Shown: one piece after another, positions 53,799 to 62,052 of the stretch
Layout: the number at the start of each line of letters is the position of its first letter
Position numbering within the stretch: the stretch's first letter is position 1
Assembly (NCBI RefSeq): GCF_018882055.1
Contig: NZ_JACVPF010000001.1
Location: 496,001-560,000, forward strand
From: Polynucleobacter sp. es-MAR-4
GTDB lineage: Bacteria; Pseudomonadota; Gammaproteobacteria; Burkholderiales; Burkholderiaceae
Direction of reading: 5' to 3'
DNA length: 64,000 nucleotides
Notes under the pieces: model-generated
Told to the model about the DNA's origin: nothing
Database searches by the model: none
Seen by the model: only the letters and a program-made list of their open reading frames with translations
Made by a program: the position numbers and the translations under genes

Positions 53799-54730
53799 TG
53801 AGACTGAATGGTAAATCCTGAGAGATCATATTGAATGTGCGCTTGCGCACCCACAGGCAAAGTCAGCTTTTCCGCCTGGTGGCCAAAGGGCAATCCTGTT
53901 AATAACGGGATATTGTCGGGGAGGCATTTACTAATGGCCTCAATTGCACTTTCCAGCGTGTAGCCACGATCATTGTCGTAAAGACGATAGGCCGAGAATC
54001 CACCCAAGAGAATAGCGCTTTGATTGCTCAATATGCCAGCATCCAATAATTGCATCAACATACGCTCTATTCGGTAAGGATGTTCATTCACATCCTCTAG
54101 AAACAGAATCCCGCCTTGGGTTTGTTGCTGGCTTGGCAAGTATGGCGTTCCAACTAGACCTGCTAATACGGTTAAATTTCCACCCCAAAGCATACCCGAA
54201 GCTTGACCTTTAACGGATTGCTTTAAGAAGGCTTGATTGGACTGAATAGTGCACTCCAATTTGCGCTCGTTGATGGCTTGTTGGAAATGTGCCCACATAA
54301 ATTCATTGGGGTTTGTGCCCTGTTCGCCCTGACAAGCAAAATCAAAATTGAGCATGGGGCCTGCCAACGTTACTGCCCCAGTCTTGGCCAATAAACCGAG
54401 CTGGAAGACCGTGAAATCACTATGCCCACAAATCTGTAGACCGCTCTTAATAGTATTGGCAATCGCATCCCACTGAATATTTGGAAGCAAGCGATGCAAG
54501 CCGTAGCCTCCACGCATAGCAACCACAGCTACTTCAGGAGGTAGCTCAGCAAGTCGGTTAATTTCAGCTAAACGCTCGGCATCGGAGCCAGCAAAACGTT
54601 GCTCAACTCGGTTTACACATGAAGTATTGAGAACCTCAATACCCTGCTTCTGCAGCCACTCGATTCCAGCCAATGGGCTACGAGTGTCTAGACTGGCCCC
54701 CGAAGGAGCAATCAAATGAATTTGCTTCAA
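53792..54730 (-). CDS. ldcA: LD-carboxypeptidase (family S66)
   Basis: A 312-residue cytoplasmic peptidase that cleaves the terminal D-Ala from murein tetrapeptides during recycling. Motifs: AVVAMRGGYGLHRLLP, the nucleophile GHSDFT, MLWGGNLTVLAGLVGTPYLP, ILFLEDVNEHPYRIERML (catalytic Glu) and LPFGHQAEKLTLPVGA (catalytic His). Its ATG overlaps the stop of tadA by 4 bp, so the two are coupled. Confidence 0.9.
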   Translation of the reverse strand: MKQIHLIAPSGASLDTRSPLAGIEWLQKQGIEVLNTSCVNRVEQRFAGSDAERLAEINRLAELPPEVAVVAMRGGYGLHRLLPNIQWDAIANTIKSGLQICGHSDFTVFQLGLLAKTGAVTLAGPMLNFDFACQGEQGTNPNEFMWAHFQQAINERKLECTIQSNQAFLKQSVKGQASGMLWGGNLTVLAGLVGTPYLPSQQQTQGGILFLEDVNEHPYRIERMLMQLLDAGILSNQSAILLGGFSAYRLYDNDRGYTLESAIEAISKCLPDNIPLLTGLPFGHQAEKLTLPVGAQAHIQYDLSGFTIQSQW

Positions 54731-55182
54731 CGCCGCTCCTTAAAAAAATCACGCAGTATTTGCCCGCATTCCTCGCTCATGATGCCACCTTCAACTTGGG
54801 TCTGGTGATTAATCTGTTTTTCCGAGAATACATTAAGCACGCTTCCTGCGGCACCTGTTTTAGGATCAGGCGCACCAAATACTACGCGGTCTACCCTGGC
54901 ATGCAGCATCGCCCCAGCGCACATGGTGCAAGGCTCAAGAGTGACATAGAGGGTGGTGCCTGGTAGACGATAGTTAGACTCCTCTAGTGCTGCTGCGCGC
55001 AAGGCCATCATTTCGGCATGGGCACTAGGGTCGCTGTTGCTAATTGGTTGATTAAAACCAGTTGAGATTACTTGACCATCTCGCACTAATACAGCGCCGA
55101 CCGGTACTTCACCTGCGACCGCAGCGCGCTTGGCTTGATCCAAAGCTTGCTGCATAAATTGGCGATCAAGCTCTGCTTGCAT
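54727..55182 (-). CDS. tadA: tRNA adenosine(34) deaminase
   Basis: TadA converts A34 to inosine in tRNA-Arg(ACG). The zinc site is SAHAEMMALRAA (His and catalytic Glu) plus LEPCTMCAGAMLHAR (two Cys). VPVGAVLVRDGQVIS precedes them. Length (151 aa) is normal. It lies 8 bp downstream of queD, so a wobble-base modification enzyme (inosine) is coupled with queuosine genes. Confidence 0.93.
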   Translation of the reverse strand: MQAELDRQFMQQALDQAKRAAVAGEVPVGAVLVRDGQVISTGFNQPISNSDPSAHAEMMALRAAALEESNYRLPGTTLYVTLEPCTMCAGAMLHARVDRVVFGAPDPKTGAAGSVLNVFSEKQINHQTQVEGGIMSEECGQILRDFFKERR

Positions 55183-55190
55183 ATTGCTTC

Positions 55191-55655
55191 TTAGGAGTGA
55201 GAAACGTCAGCCCAGCAATTGGGGGTTTCATAGAGGCGAATAGATGCCAGCTTAAGTCGACCATCAAATGCTTTTTCAAAAATAGGTTGCAATACCTTAA
55301 AGGCTGCACTCGCTAGATTTTCAACAGTAGGAACGTGCTCCATCACTACCGTCTTGTGATTCGGAATCGAATTTAAATAATTCACCAACCCAGCATCTTC
55401 TTTGGCCACCAAAAATGCATGATCCCATGGCTCCACTACATATTGATTGGTAAGGCGCTTGATGTCCCCAAAATCCAGAACCATGCCATCGTCTGCCTTA
55501 CCTGGATGATCAGCAATCACACCGGTGAGTGTTACTTCAATAGCATAACGATGGCCATGCAAATGGCGGCACTGACCATCATGATTCGGAATGCGATGTC
55601 CCGAGTCAAATTCAAGTCGGCGGGTAATGGAAATAGCTTCTTGCTTGGTGGTCAT
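55191..55655 (-). CDS. queD: 6-carboxytetrahydropterin synthase
   Basis: QueD makes 6-carboxy-tetrahydropterin from dihydroneopterin triphosphate, the second step of queuosine synthesis. The zinc His residues are in FDSGHRIPNHDGQCRHLHGHRYAIEVT, with catalytic Cys in the same stretch, and the substrate-binding VVMEHVPTVENLA is downstream. Length (154 aa) is normal. It lies 41 bp downstream of queE. Confidence 0.92.
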   Translation of the reverse strand: MTTKQEAISITRRLEFDSGHRIPNHDGQCRHLHGHRYAIEVTLTGVIADHPGKADDGMVLDFGDIKRLTNQYVVEPWDHAFLVAKEDAGLVNYLNSIPNHKTVVMEHVPTVENLASAAFKVLQPIFEKAFDGRLKLASIRLYETPNCWADVSHS

Positions 55656-55696
55656 AATTACTTTTCTGAATTCTGAAATAACGCTAAATAAAACTA

Positions 55697-56350
55697 CTAT
55701 CGAATACCGATCATTTTATGAGTCTGAACACTCAAGCGCCATAAAGGACGCTTTTGACATAGACGTACTGCTAATGCGAGGTTCTCTTGAAGGTTTGGTC
55801 CATCCATGGCTTGCAAGAAGCGATTGCGATAATCCATCTTCTCAAACCGAGCCAATAAGACTTCAACAGAACCATGGCCCACCTGAGGAATAACCACTTT
55901 AATCTCATCTGCCTGCAAGACAATTAGATCAGAGCCAGCCTTAGGACTGACGCATACCCAATCAACGCCCTTAGGGACTTTAATCGTGCCGTTGGTCTCG
56001 ATAGCAATGGCGAAACCTTTGGCATGTAAAGCATCAATCAAAGCGGCATCTAATTGCAATAATGGCTCACCACCGGTAAAGACAACATAACGCTGCTGCG
56101 GTCCCGCCGAAGTACTACTCCAGACTTCTTCTATGGTGTCCGCTAGTAAAGCAGCAGTCTCAAACTTACCGCCACCAATGCCGTCACTTCCAACAAAGTC
56201 GGTATCGCAAAATTGGCAAATCGCAGTTGAGCGATCCTCTTCGCGACCACTCCATAGATTGCACCCCGCAAAACGACAAAATACAGCCGCGCGACCAGCG
56301 TGGGCGCCCTCACCTTGAAGGGTTGGAAAGAGTTCTTTAACGGTATACAT
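55697..56350 (-). CDS. queE: 7-carboxy-7-deazaguanine synthase
   Basis: QueE is a radical SAM enzyme that converts 6-carboxy-tetrahydropterin to 7-carboxy-7-deazaguanine. YTVKELFPTLQGEGAHAG is the family start. The cluster ligands are C30, C45 and C48, a CX14CX2C arrangement with an inserted loop, as described for Burkholderia QueE, in place of CX3CX2C. VFTGGEPLLQLD and FAIETNGTIKVP follow. It is grouped with queD. Confidence 0.92.
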   Translation of the reverse strand: MYTVKELFPTLQGEGAHAGRAAVFCRFAGCNLWSGREEDRSTAICQFCDTDFVGSDGIGGGKFETAALLADTIEEVWSSTSAGPQQRYVVFTGGEPLLQLDAALIDALHAKGFAIAIETNGTIKVPKGVDWVCVSPKAGSDLIVLQADEIKVVIPQVGHGSVEVLLARFEKMDYRNRFLQAMDGPNLQENLALAVRLCQKRPLWRLSVQTHKMIGIR

Positions 56351-56378
56351 AGCTATATCTTGATTTTATGCGCTTTGC

Positions 56379-57107
56379 TTACTTCCAGGACACAAGCTCC
56401 CACTCTAAATAGTCTTCCCAGAGAGCATTATTCCAAAACATGCCCGGCCATAAATAACGCCCATAGCCGCGCCGAATAACCCAACGACCGATTTCTGGGG
56501 AAAACCAAACATCTTCCTGGCGGTAATTAGCAATCCGAGAGAAGTCATTGCTGGTGAAGTAAGGTGCCTCGTTTTGGTACTTTAAGACCGGAAATTGCCC
56601 GGCTGGAGCACTAACGCGCTCCCACCCTACTGCGGATATATTGAGGCCCCAGTAATAGTCGCCGTCGGGGTATCCAACTACTTGATAGCGGTTTCGATAA
56701 AAACCTGACCATCCCGGGACAAGTTGCTCGGGCCACAATGGAATTGGCTGCAAAAACTTTTGAGGAGGGTTCCAGTGTGGGTCCTGCAAGATATAACCCC
56801 ACGGCTGCTGAATCTCATCAGGGAGCTGCCCTGCCTTTAGTCCACTTCGCTCAATTCGAATCTGGGGCCCAATAGCAACTACCCTCTCCGTAACAACATC
56901 CACCAACTCTTGGTTAAAGACATTGCGAACGTTATATACCCACTGCTGACCAACTTGCGGGGCCCTCACCTTTGGAGGGGTAATCGGCTGAGGCAAAGCT
57001 ATTGAAGTCGGATAAGGCTGCGTAGCAATACAGGCCACCAGCAATGCTGGCGACAATAATAAAAGCAATCTTCGTATTGCGTTTACTTGTAAGAACTCAG
57101 TTGCCAC
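56379..57107 (-). CDS. Exported lipoprotein, first of two tandem paralogues
   Basis: A 242-residue protein with a hydrophobic N-terminus ending LLVACIA (lipobox). The mature domain repeats the pattern of its neighbour: APQVGQQWVYNVRNVFNQELVDVVTERV, PLWPEQLVPGWSG, NISAVGWERVSAPAGQFPVLKYQ and EDVWFSPEIGRWVIRRGYG. It begins with GTG at 57107, 25 bp inside the upstream paralogue. No domain of known function is recognised; the PAGxF and W-F-x-P-x-x-G-R-W pattern resembles beta-sandwich periplasmic proteins. Confidence 0.7.
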   Translation of the reverse strand: MATEFLQVNAIRRLLLLLSPALLVACIATQPYPTSIALPQPITPPKVRAPQVGQQWVYNVRNVFNQELVDVVTERVVAIGPQIRIERSGLKAGQLPDEIQQPWGYILQDPHWNPPQKFLQPIPLWPEQLVPGWSGFYRNRYQVVGYPDGDYYWGLNISAVGWERVSAPAGQFPVLKYQNEAPYFTSNDFSRIANYRQEDVWFSPEIGRWVIRRGYGRYLWPGMFWNNALWEDYLEWELVSWK

Positions 57108-57781
57108 TGGTAGCTACCTTCTAGAATGACCGCCCCAATTTGCCCTTGAATTTGATAAGAACCAGATGCTTCACGGGCAACCCAGCGTCCAATTTGAGGG
57201 GCAAACCAAACTGTTTCTTTGCGAATGCAATCGACCTTGTTGTCATCATCACTCTCATAATAGATCAGGGTCTGAAAACGAAGCGCTACAAACTCTCCAG
57301 CAGGAACAGTGATCTTTTCCCATCCCTGCACACTCATATACTCCTGCCAGTACATTCGCGAGTCAGGGTAGCCAGCAATACTGTATTTAGTATTGAACTG
57401 CTTAGCCCAGGTACTGGAGAGTTGCTCCGGCCAAAGCGGCAAAGACGGACTGAAGTTCAGCAAGCGTGACCACTGGGTATCTGTAGAAACCATTCCCCAT
57501 GAAGTTTGAATTTCACTAGGTAGGCGAGCACCATCAGCAGTCATGCGGTCAATCACAATGGTTGAGCCAATATTGGAAACCCGCTCAGTAATCACATCCA
57601 GAGTTTTGCCATCAAAGACATCTTTCTTGATATAGGTCCACTCTTGACCAATTTTCGGCGGACGAACTACTGGCAATGGATTTGGCTGAACCACTGGAAT
57701 GCCATGCTCATACGAGAGTCCGCCACAAGCTACTGGAGACAAAGCGGCCGATACGATGAAAGTGCGACGAGATAGATTCAT
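57083..57781 (-). CDS. Exported lipoprotein, second tandem paralogue
   Basis: A 232-residue protein (ATG at 57781; GTG at 57793 is possible). The N-terminus MNLSRRTFIVSAALSPVACG combines a twin-arginine-like pair with a lipobox Cys. The mature domain aligns with the neighbour over its whole length: PPKIGQEWTYIKKDVFDGKTLDVITERV, PLWPEQLSSTWAKQFN, GWEKITVPAGEFVALRFQ and KETVWFAPQIGRWVAREA. It overlaps the following paralogue by 25 bp. This looks like an old tandem duplication. Confidence 0.7.
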   Translation of the reverse strand: MNLSRRTFIVSAALSPVACGGLSYEHGIPVVQPNPLPVVRPPKIGQEWTYIKKDVFDGKTLDVITERVSNIGSTIVIDRMTADGARLPSEIQTSWGMVSTDTQWSRLLNFSPSLPLWPEQLSSTWAKQFNTKYSIAGYPDSRMYWQEYMSVQGWEKITVPAGEFVALRFQTLIYYESDDDNKVDCIRKETVWFAPQIGRWVAREASGSYQIQGQIGAVILEGSYQWQLSSYK

Positions 57782-57827
57782 ATTGCTACTCACAGTGAAT
57801 TAAATAAATAAGTTGAGTGAATAATGC

Positions 57828-59723
57828 TTATATATGCTTCAGTGCCTTGGCGATTTTATTGCGCCCTACTGAAGCTTTTGGAATACCCCGAATATCAAAC
57901 CACTTATGGACGTCTTCTTCAAAACCTACGCCGTGCATAAAGTTATAAATCGCTTTTTTAAGGCCAATCCCAAGTAGATCGTGATCCACTCCAGCAGGGT
58001 CAATAAAGGCAACATCGTTCTTAGCAAAGCTAATGGGAGGCAATGGCACAAGCTCGATTCCATAGGCCGCTGGGTCAAGACCTACAGGCGAATGTACTGT
58101 GCAAGTAAATCGATGGAAAAAACCGCTCTGAATACAACCGTTCTCAAAAAGCTGGCGAACGTATTCAAGCGAGTCGACAGTCTCTTGAACGGTTTGGGTT
58201 GGGAAGCCGTACATGAGATAGGCATGAACCAGGATACCTGCATCCGAGAATCCTTTGGTTACTTGAGCAACCTGCTCGACTGAGACTCCCTTCTTCATAA
58301 GATCAAGCAGCCTGTCAGAGGCTACCTCTAAGCCTCCCGACATTGCAATACACCCACTTTGTGCTAACAACTCACATAACTCTGGTGTAAAGGTCTTTTC
58401 AAAGCGGATATTGCCCCACCAGGAAATCACTACCTTACGACGAATCAATTCTTCAGCAAGGGCTTTCAAGACTTTGGGTGGTGCCGCCTCGTCTACAAAA
58501 TGAAACCCTGTCTGACCAGTCTCGGCAACAATTGCTTCAATACGATCTACCAAAAGGTTTGCTGAAGCAGTTTCATAACGAGAGATGTAATCTAGACTGA
58601 CATCACAGAAGCTGCATTTTTTCCAATAGCAACCATGGGCAACGGTAAGCTTATTCCAGCGCCCATCACTCCACAAGCGATGCATGGGGTTGAGCATATC
58701 CAGTAAAGATAAATAGGAATTGAGCGGCAAGCCATCCCAAGTGGCAGTTCCGACTTCCTCGAATGGAATATCCGGTTCTTGCCAGTTAATGTAACGAACT
58801 TCATTATCAGCATTCCGGATAAAGGTGCGCACCAATCTTTCTGCAGAACGCTTACCATTCAAATGCTCAAGTAGAGCAAGTAATGGCCTCTCACCCGAGT
58901 CTAGGGTGATGTAATCCACAAAATCAAATATCCGCGGATCCGTGAGTTCACGTAACTCAGTGTTGACATAGCCACCACCAAGGCCAATTTTGATACTGGG
59001 GTAATCTCGCTTGATGGTTTGGGCGATTCTTAATGCGGCGTACATTGCTCCAGGAAATGGCACTGAGAGCAAAACCAAGCCAGGCTGATGCCGATCAATT
59101 GAGGCTCGTGTCAGCTCCTGTAAATGCACATCCATTAATGTAGGGCTTGCAGCCAAAGCATCTGCTAAAGGCGTAAACGTAGGTTGACTACCAGCCAAGG
59201 ATTCTGCATAGCGTACAAACTCAAAACGCTCATCTACTGCATCACGCAGGACATCGGATAGATCATTGAGATACAGGGTGGCCAAATGACGAGCGCGATC
59301 TTGAGAGCCTAGCGCACCAAATGCCCATGCCAATGAATCGCCACCCTCCTCCTCGTCGTAGGCGTCTAACGATGCAAATCGAGGGCCTTCAGGCAACAAA
59401 GTGCGGCTGTTGATGCGATGCGCAAGCGTACTATCCCGCCCTTGCAAAAAAGCAATAGCTAAAGCGATGGTGCTCTGATAATCCGCAAAGTAATCCAAGA
59501 AAAAGTTGATGCTCGCACTACGATTTTCTTCGGGCAGTTTCAGCGCTTGATCTTTTATCTCCAATAAACCCTGTTGAGTAAAGAAGCCCAACACTAAGGC
59601 CAAGGCCAAATCCTCTTGAACGGCATCAAAACCACGTGAGCGCAGAAATCCAGTGAGATAAGCAGTCGATGGATACGGCGTATTAAGCTGCGTCATCGGC
59701 GGAATGAGACTCAGAATCTTCAT
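57828..59723 (-). CDS. B12-binding-type radical SAM protein with CX4CX2C motif
   Basis: A 631-residue protein of the BchE-like radical SAM class. The N-terminal half has a Rossmann-like cobalamin-binding domain (GLVLLSVPFPGAMYAALRI, IGLGGGYVNTELREL), with a long inserted region at about 45-190. No DxHxxG is visible. The radical SAM domain has C365, C370 and C373 in HGCYWKKCSFCD, spacing CX4CX2C, then FVDEAAPP, MSGGLEVASDRLLDLM and YLMYGFPTQT. It lacks a known substrate. Its start overlaps the DUF455 gene stop (ATGA), so the two are coupled. Confidence 0.8.
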   Translation of the reverse strand: MKILSLIPPMTQLNTPYPSTAYLTGFLRSRGFDAVQEDLALALVLGFFTQQGLLEIKDQALKLPEENRSASINFFLDYFADYQSTIALAIAFLQGRDSTLAHRINSRTLLPEGPRFASLDAYDEEEGGDSLAWAFGALGSQDRARHLATLYLNDLSDVLRDAVDERFEFVRYAESLAGSQPTFTPLADALAASPTLMDVHLQELTRASIDRHQPGLVLLSVPFPGAMYAALRIAQTIKRDYPSIKIGLGGGYVNTELRELTDPRIFDFVDYITLDSGERPLLALLEHLNGKRSAERLVRTFIRNADNEVRYINWQEPDIPFEEVGTATWDGLPLNSYLSLLDMLNPMHRLWSDGRWNKLTVAHGCYWKKCSFCDVSLDYISRYETASANLLVDRIEAIVAETGQTGFHFVDEAAPPKVLKALAEELIRRKVVISWWGNIRFEKTFTPELCELLAQSGCIAMSGGLEVASDRLLDLMKKGVSVEQVAQVTKGFSDAGILVHAYLMYGFPTQTVQETVDSLEYVRQLFENGCIQSGFFHRFTCTVHSPVGLDPAAYGIELVPLPPISFAKNDVAFIDPAGVDHDLLGIGLKKAIYNFMHGVGFEEDVHKWFDIRGIPKASVGRNKIAKALKHI

Positions 59724-60586
59724 GCCGCCTGCGTCCGTTTATCACTGACGGATTCTAGTAAATTTAATTCTTCAGCAGTAAACCCTGCTTGCTCGCGTGC
59801 TTCGAAATTAAATGGCCCCCTCAAAGTAGGTGCGCGATATTTTTCAGCTAACTCTCGATAAGTCGCAACCGGAGATAAATTGTCATTGGCGCATAAGAAA
59901 TTAAACCAGCGATTACCTACAAGTACATGCCCAATTTCATCATGGAGAATAATTTCCAGGATTTCTACAGCGCGATCATCTTTGATTTGCTTGAATCGAT
60001 CCCGAATCTCCGGAACCGCATCAAGACCTCTTGCTTCCATTGTTCTAGGAACTAAGGCCATGCGCGCAATCACCGAATCGGTCGTTCTCTCAACCATCTC
60101 CCACAAACTATTGTGGGCCGGGAAATCACCATAGCCAAATCCGAAGGACTGTAAGTGCGCATTAATCAAACTGAAATGATATGACTCTTCTTTTGCAACC
60201 CTGAGCCAATCTTCGTAATACGCCTCAGGCATATTCGGAAAACGCCAGATGGCATCCAGCGCTAAATTCATAGCATTAAATTCAATGTGAGCCAAGGAAT
60301 GCCAAAGAATGACTCTGCCTTCAACCGTATCCATTTTTCTTTTAGGAACAAACTTTGGTGCAACTAAATCTGGTTTAGCTGGTCGCCCAGGGAGGCAATG
60401 ATTTTGACTATCAAGGTTGCTGGAAGGATTTATAGCAATGCGTCCAGCCTGATGCTCTGCAAACAAGTTAGCTAACTGGCTCACCTTGGACTGCACATCG
60501 GTATTTGCCAGTATTGCGAGGGAGGTTTCTCGTAACTCAAGCATGGTCATGGGTAAAGGCGGACTTAGTCGCCTATTCCCATTCAA
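59720..60586 (-). CDS. DUF455 ferritin-like protein
   Basis: A ferritin-like di-iron-type protein of the DUF455 family. Metal-ligand-type patterns are HSLAHIEFNAMNLALDAIWRF, VAKEESYHFSLINAHLQSFG and ILHDEIGHVLVGNRWF (Glu-x-x-His motifs). Function is unproven; related folds include hydroxylases. I kept TTG at 60586 because AAGG lies 6-7 nt upstream, but ATG at 60550 or 60544 is possible and has no such site. It leads the radical SAM gene in one transcript and is preceded by a long palindrome. Confidence 0.8.
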   Translation of the reverse strand: MNGNRRLSPPLPMTMLELRETSLAILANTDVQSKVSQLANLFAEHQAGRIAINPSSNLDSQNHCLPGRPAKPDLVAPKFVPKRKMDTVEGRVILWHSLAHIEFNAMNLALDAIWRFPNMPEAYYEDWLRVAKEESYHFSLINAHLQSFGFGYGDFPAHNSLWEMVERTTDSVIARMALVPRTMEARGLDAVPEIRDRFKQIKDDRAVEILEIILHDEIGHVLVGNRWFNFLCANDNLSPVATYRELAEKYRAPTLRGPFNFEAREQAGFTAEELNLLESVSDKRTQAA

Positions 60587-60593
60587 TAATTAC

Positions 60594-60629
60594 CTTGTAA
60601 ATTGTTGTTTATTTTCAACAACTTACAAG
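60594..60629. promoter_or_regulatory. 36-bp near-perfect palindrome at the DUF455 operon start
   Basis: CTTGTAAATTGTTG and CAACAACTTACAAG are inverted copies (13 of 14 matching) around an 8-bp AT spacer. The gene-proximal arm contains the AAG of the ribosome binding site of the TTG start at 60586. It may be an operator for a dimeric repressor or an RNA hairpin that hides the binding site. No matching regulator gene is adjacent. Confidence 0.65.
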
Positions 60630-60913
60630 CTCGTTTTGATTGTGTGTAACTTTTGTGCAACATCATTTTTTATCGCCATCTCATAGTTACGTGCACCCGC
60701 TGGACAGTTCATATTTTACGTGAAAAGAAAGTTACACGGTGTGCTTGTCAAACCAATGGCAAAAATAAATATGCTCGCTGGAAGAAATTGATTTAACCCA
60801 AAGAGCAAAAAGTAATTTTATTTTTTACTCTCTTCACATAGCATGTCATCAAGATTGCAGCGACATACCTAAGGGAGAAAAAACCCCCGCCATTTGATTC
60901 ATTTGACTGAGTT
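60630..60913. other. Non-coding stretch at the edge of the accessory region
   Basis: Together with the palindrome this forms a 327-bp gap without a convincing gene. GAGCAAAAAG and TTTTTTACTC (60,803-60,830) make an imperfect hairpin that could end transcription from the minus-strand genes further right. Two TTGTG/AAC-type repeats lie at about 60,636-60,660. I see no tRNA, integrase site or promoter I can defend. Confidence 0.4.
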
Positions 60914-61282
60914 TCAGTACTCACTAGTCAGCATACCAACCCAGTATTCGCCATTCCAACAGCCATACAAACTGAACTTTTCTAGAGGAAAGTCGGTGTA
61001 GTCAAAACCTTGGAAAGATAGCAATTTCCCGTTGCCATCTTCGATATTCACCCTGCCACCATGACCTTTGCGCATGAATTTCAAGACGGTGAACGGATTT
61101 TGGTTGAAATCTACGTCTACCAAATGCAGGCCATAAAGTTGACCAAGCCAATAGCAGTCAGCCTGTTCCATCAAATACTTTAGACCATCGGTAACCACAA
61201 AGGTTGGTAGCAGTCTGTAGTAACGCTCTGTGCCAATGAATTGACTGAGATTTTCTACAAGTTCTTGGGTTGATAATTTCAT
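60914..61282 (-). CDS. DUF6876-like protein
   Basis: A 122-residue cytoplasmic protein. FIGTERYYRLLPTFVVTDGLKYLMEQADCYWLGQLYGLH matches the family I know as DUF6876, found on plasmids and integrated islands. LKFMRKGHGGRVNIEDGNGKLL and FPLEKFSLYGCWNGEYWVGML follow. No function is known. Its start overlaps the stop of the small upstream gene by 4 bp. Its presence is one of the signs that the right end is accessory DNA. Confidence 0.65.
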   Translation of the reverse strand: MKLSTQELVENLSQFIGTERYYRLLPTFVVTDGLKYLMEQADCYWLGQLYGLHLVDVDFNQNPFTVLKFMRKGHGGRVNIEDGNGKLLSFQGFDYTDFPLEKFSLYGCWNGEYWVGMLTSEY

Positions 61283-61437
61283 ACGGGTTTGGTAACTACT
61301 TGGGTTAATCGTTGCTGTGTCTTTTGAAGCTTTAAGCGCAGCGCGGCTTCTTTGGCTCTTTTCTGTAGCGCCTTAGCTTGTTGCCTCATTGCATCTACAC
61401 GCTGCTGGGCGGCATCAACAAATTCAAATGCTTTCAT
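61279..61437 (-). CDS. Small helical protein coupled to the DUF6876-like gene
   Basis: A 52-residue, probably coiled-coil protein (MKAFEFVDAAQQRVDAMRQQ, then Lys/Ala/Arg/Gln-rich). The ATG at 61437 is preceded by AGGAA with good spacing, and the stop overlaps the next start (ATGA). The longer frame upstream has no site. No function is recognised. Confidence 0.55.
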   Translation of the reverse strand: MKAFEFVDAAQQRVDAMRQQAKALQKRAKEAALRLKLQKTQQRLTQVVTKPV

Positions 61438-61462
61438 ATACGTTCCTAAAAAAGTATTTATG

Positions 61463-61489
61463 GGTGTGCTAGCGCTAGGCAAGCACACC
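61463..61489 (-). terminator. 8-bp hairpin after the DUF6641-like gene
   Basis: GGTGTGCT and AGCACACC are perfectly complementary around an 11-nt loop. The hairpin lies between the DUF6641-like stop (61496) and the next start (61437). A T-run follows only about 12 nt later, so it is an attenuator or processing site as much as a terminator. Confidence 0.4.
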
Positions 61490-61495
61490 ACCTAC

Positions 61496-61933
61496 TTACT
61501 TAAGAAACCCACTACGCAATTGACCAGAAACAGATTCGATCTGCGCATCTAGTTCGCCAGCCAAGACTGCTGAGTTAACAGCTTCCAAAGCCTCAATCAA
61601 TGCATCTGGGCTAGCCACCTCAATTGCAGTCTTGCCTTTTGCAAGTTCAATCACCTTTGCGCCATATCGAATTGCAATGCAGCACTTGCCGTTTTCTGCA
61701 ACAAACCACCATGGCTTGATACGCTTGGGCACAGTCACTGCGACACGCTCTCCATCGGCGTTTGTGACGGTTTTATGCTTTGTAGGAGCGTAAGTACCGC
61801 CCTCGCTTTGTGCCTTAGCTAGCTGGATTTGTTCAAAAACTTTGCTGCTAAGTTTGTTCCTACGCTGCAAGACAGGCGGTTGGTTTGTCGGCTTTTTCGC
61901 TGCTACGAGCTTGAGTGATGCAAGTGTTGCCAT
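61496..61933 (-). CDS. DUF6641-like protein
   Basis: A 145-residue basic cytoplasmic protein. LASLKLVAAKKP, QRRNKLSSKVFEQIQLAKAQ, KRIKPWWFVAENGKCCIAIRYGAKVIEL and GKTAIEVASPDALIEALEAVN fit the family I remember as DUF6641, found on mobile elements of proteobacteria. GAAAGGAAACACAA precedes the ATG. The function is unknown. Confidence 0.65.
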   Translation of the reverse strand: MATLASLKLVAAKKPTNQPPVLQRRNKLSSKVFEQIQLAKAQSEGGTYAPTKHKTVTNADGERVAVTVPKRIKPWWFVAENGKCCIAIRYGAKVIELAKGKTAIEVASPDALIEALEAVNSAVLAGELDAQIESVSGQLRSGFLK

Positions 61934-62052
61934 TTGTGTTTCCTTTCATGTTTTACAGGGCAACACAAATTTAGTTTCACCGACATTGGCTGGGCAACCG
62001 GAAAGATGGGGACTGAATTGAATAGAGCCAAGAATTTCACGAATTCATATCA

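Noticed and set aside
60623..60712. A 29-codon minus-strand frame (MNCPAGARNYEMAIKNDVAQ and on) ending inside the palindrome
   Set aside because: Too short, no ribosome binding site, no similarity; it could be a leader peptide but nothing supports it beyond length.
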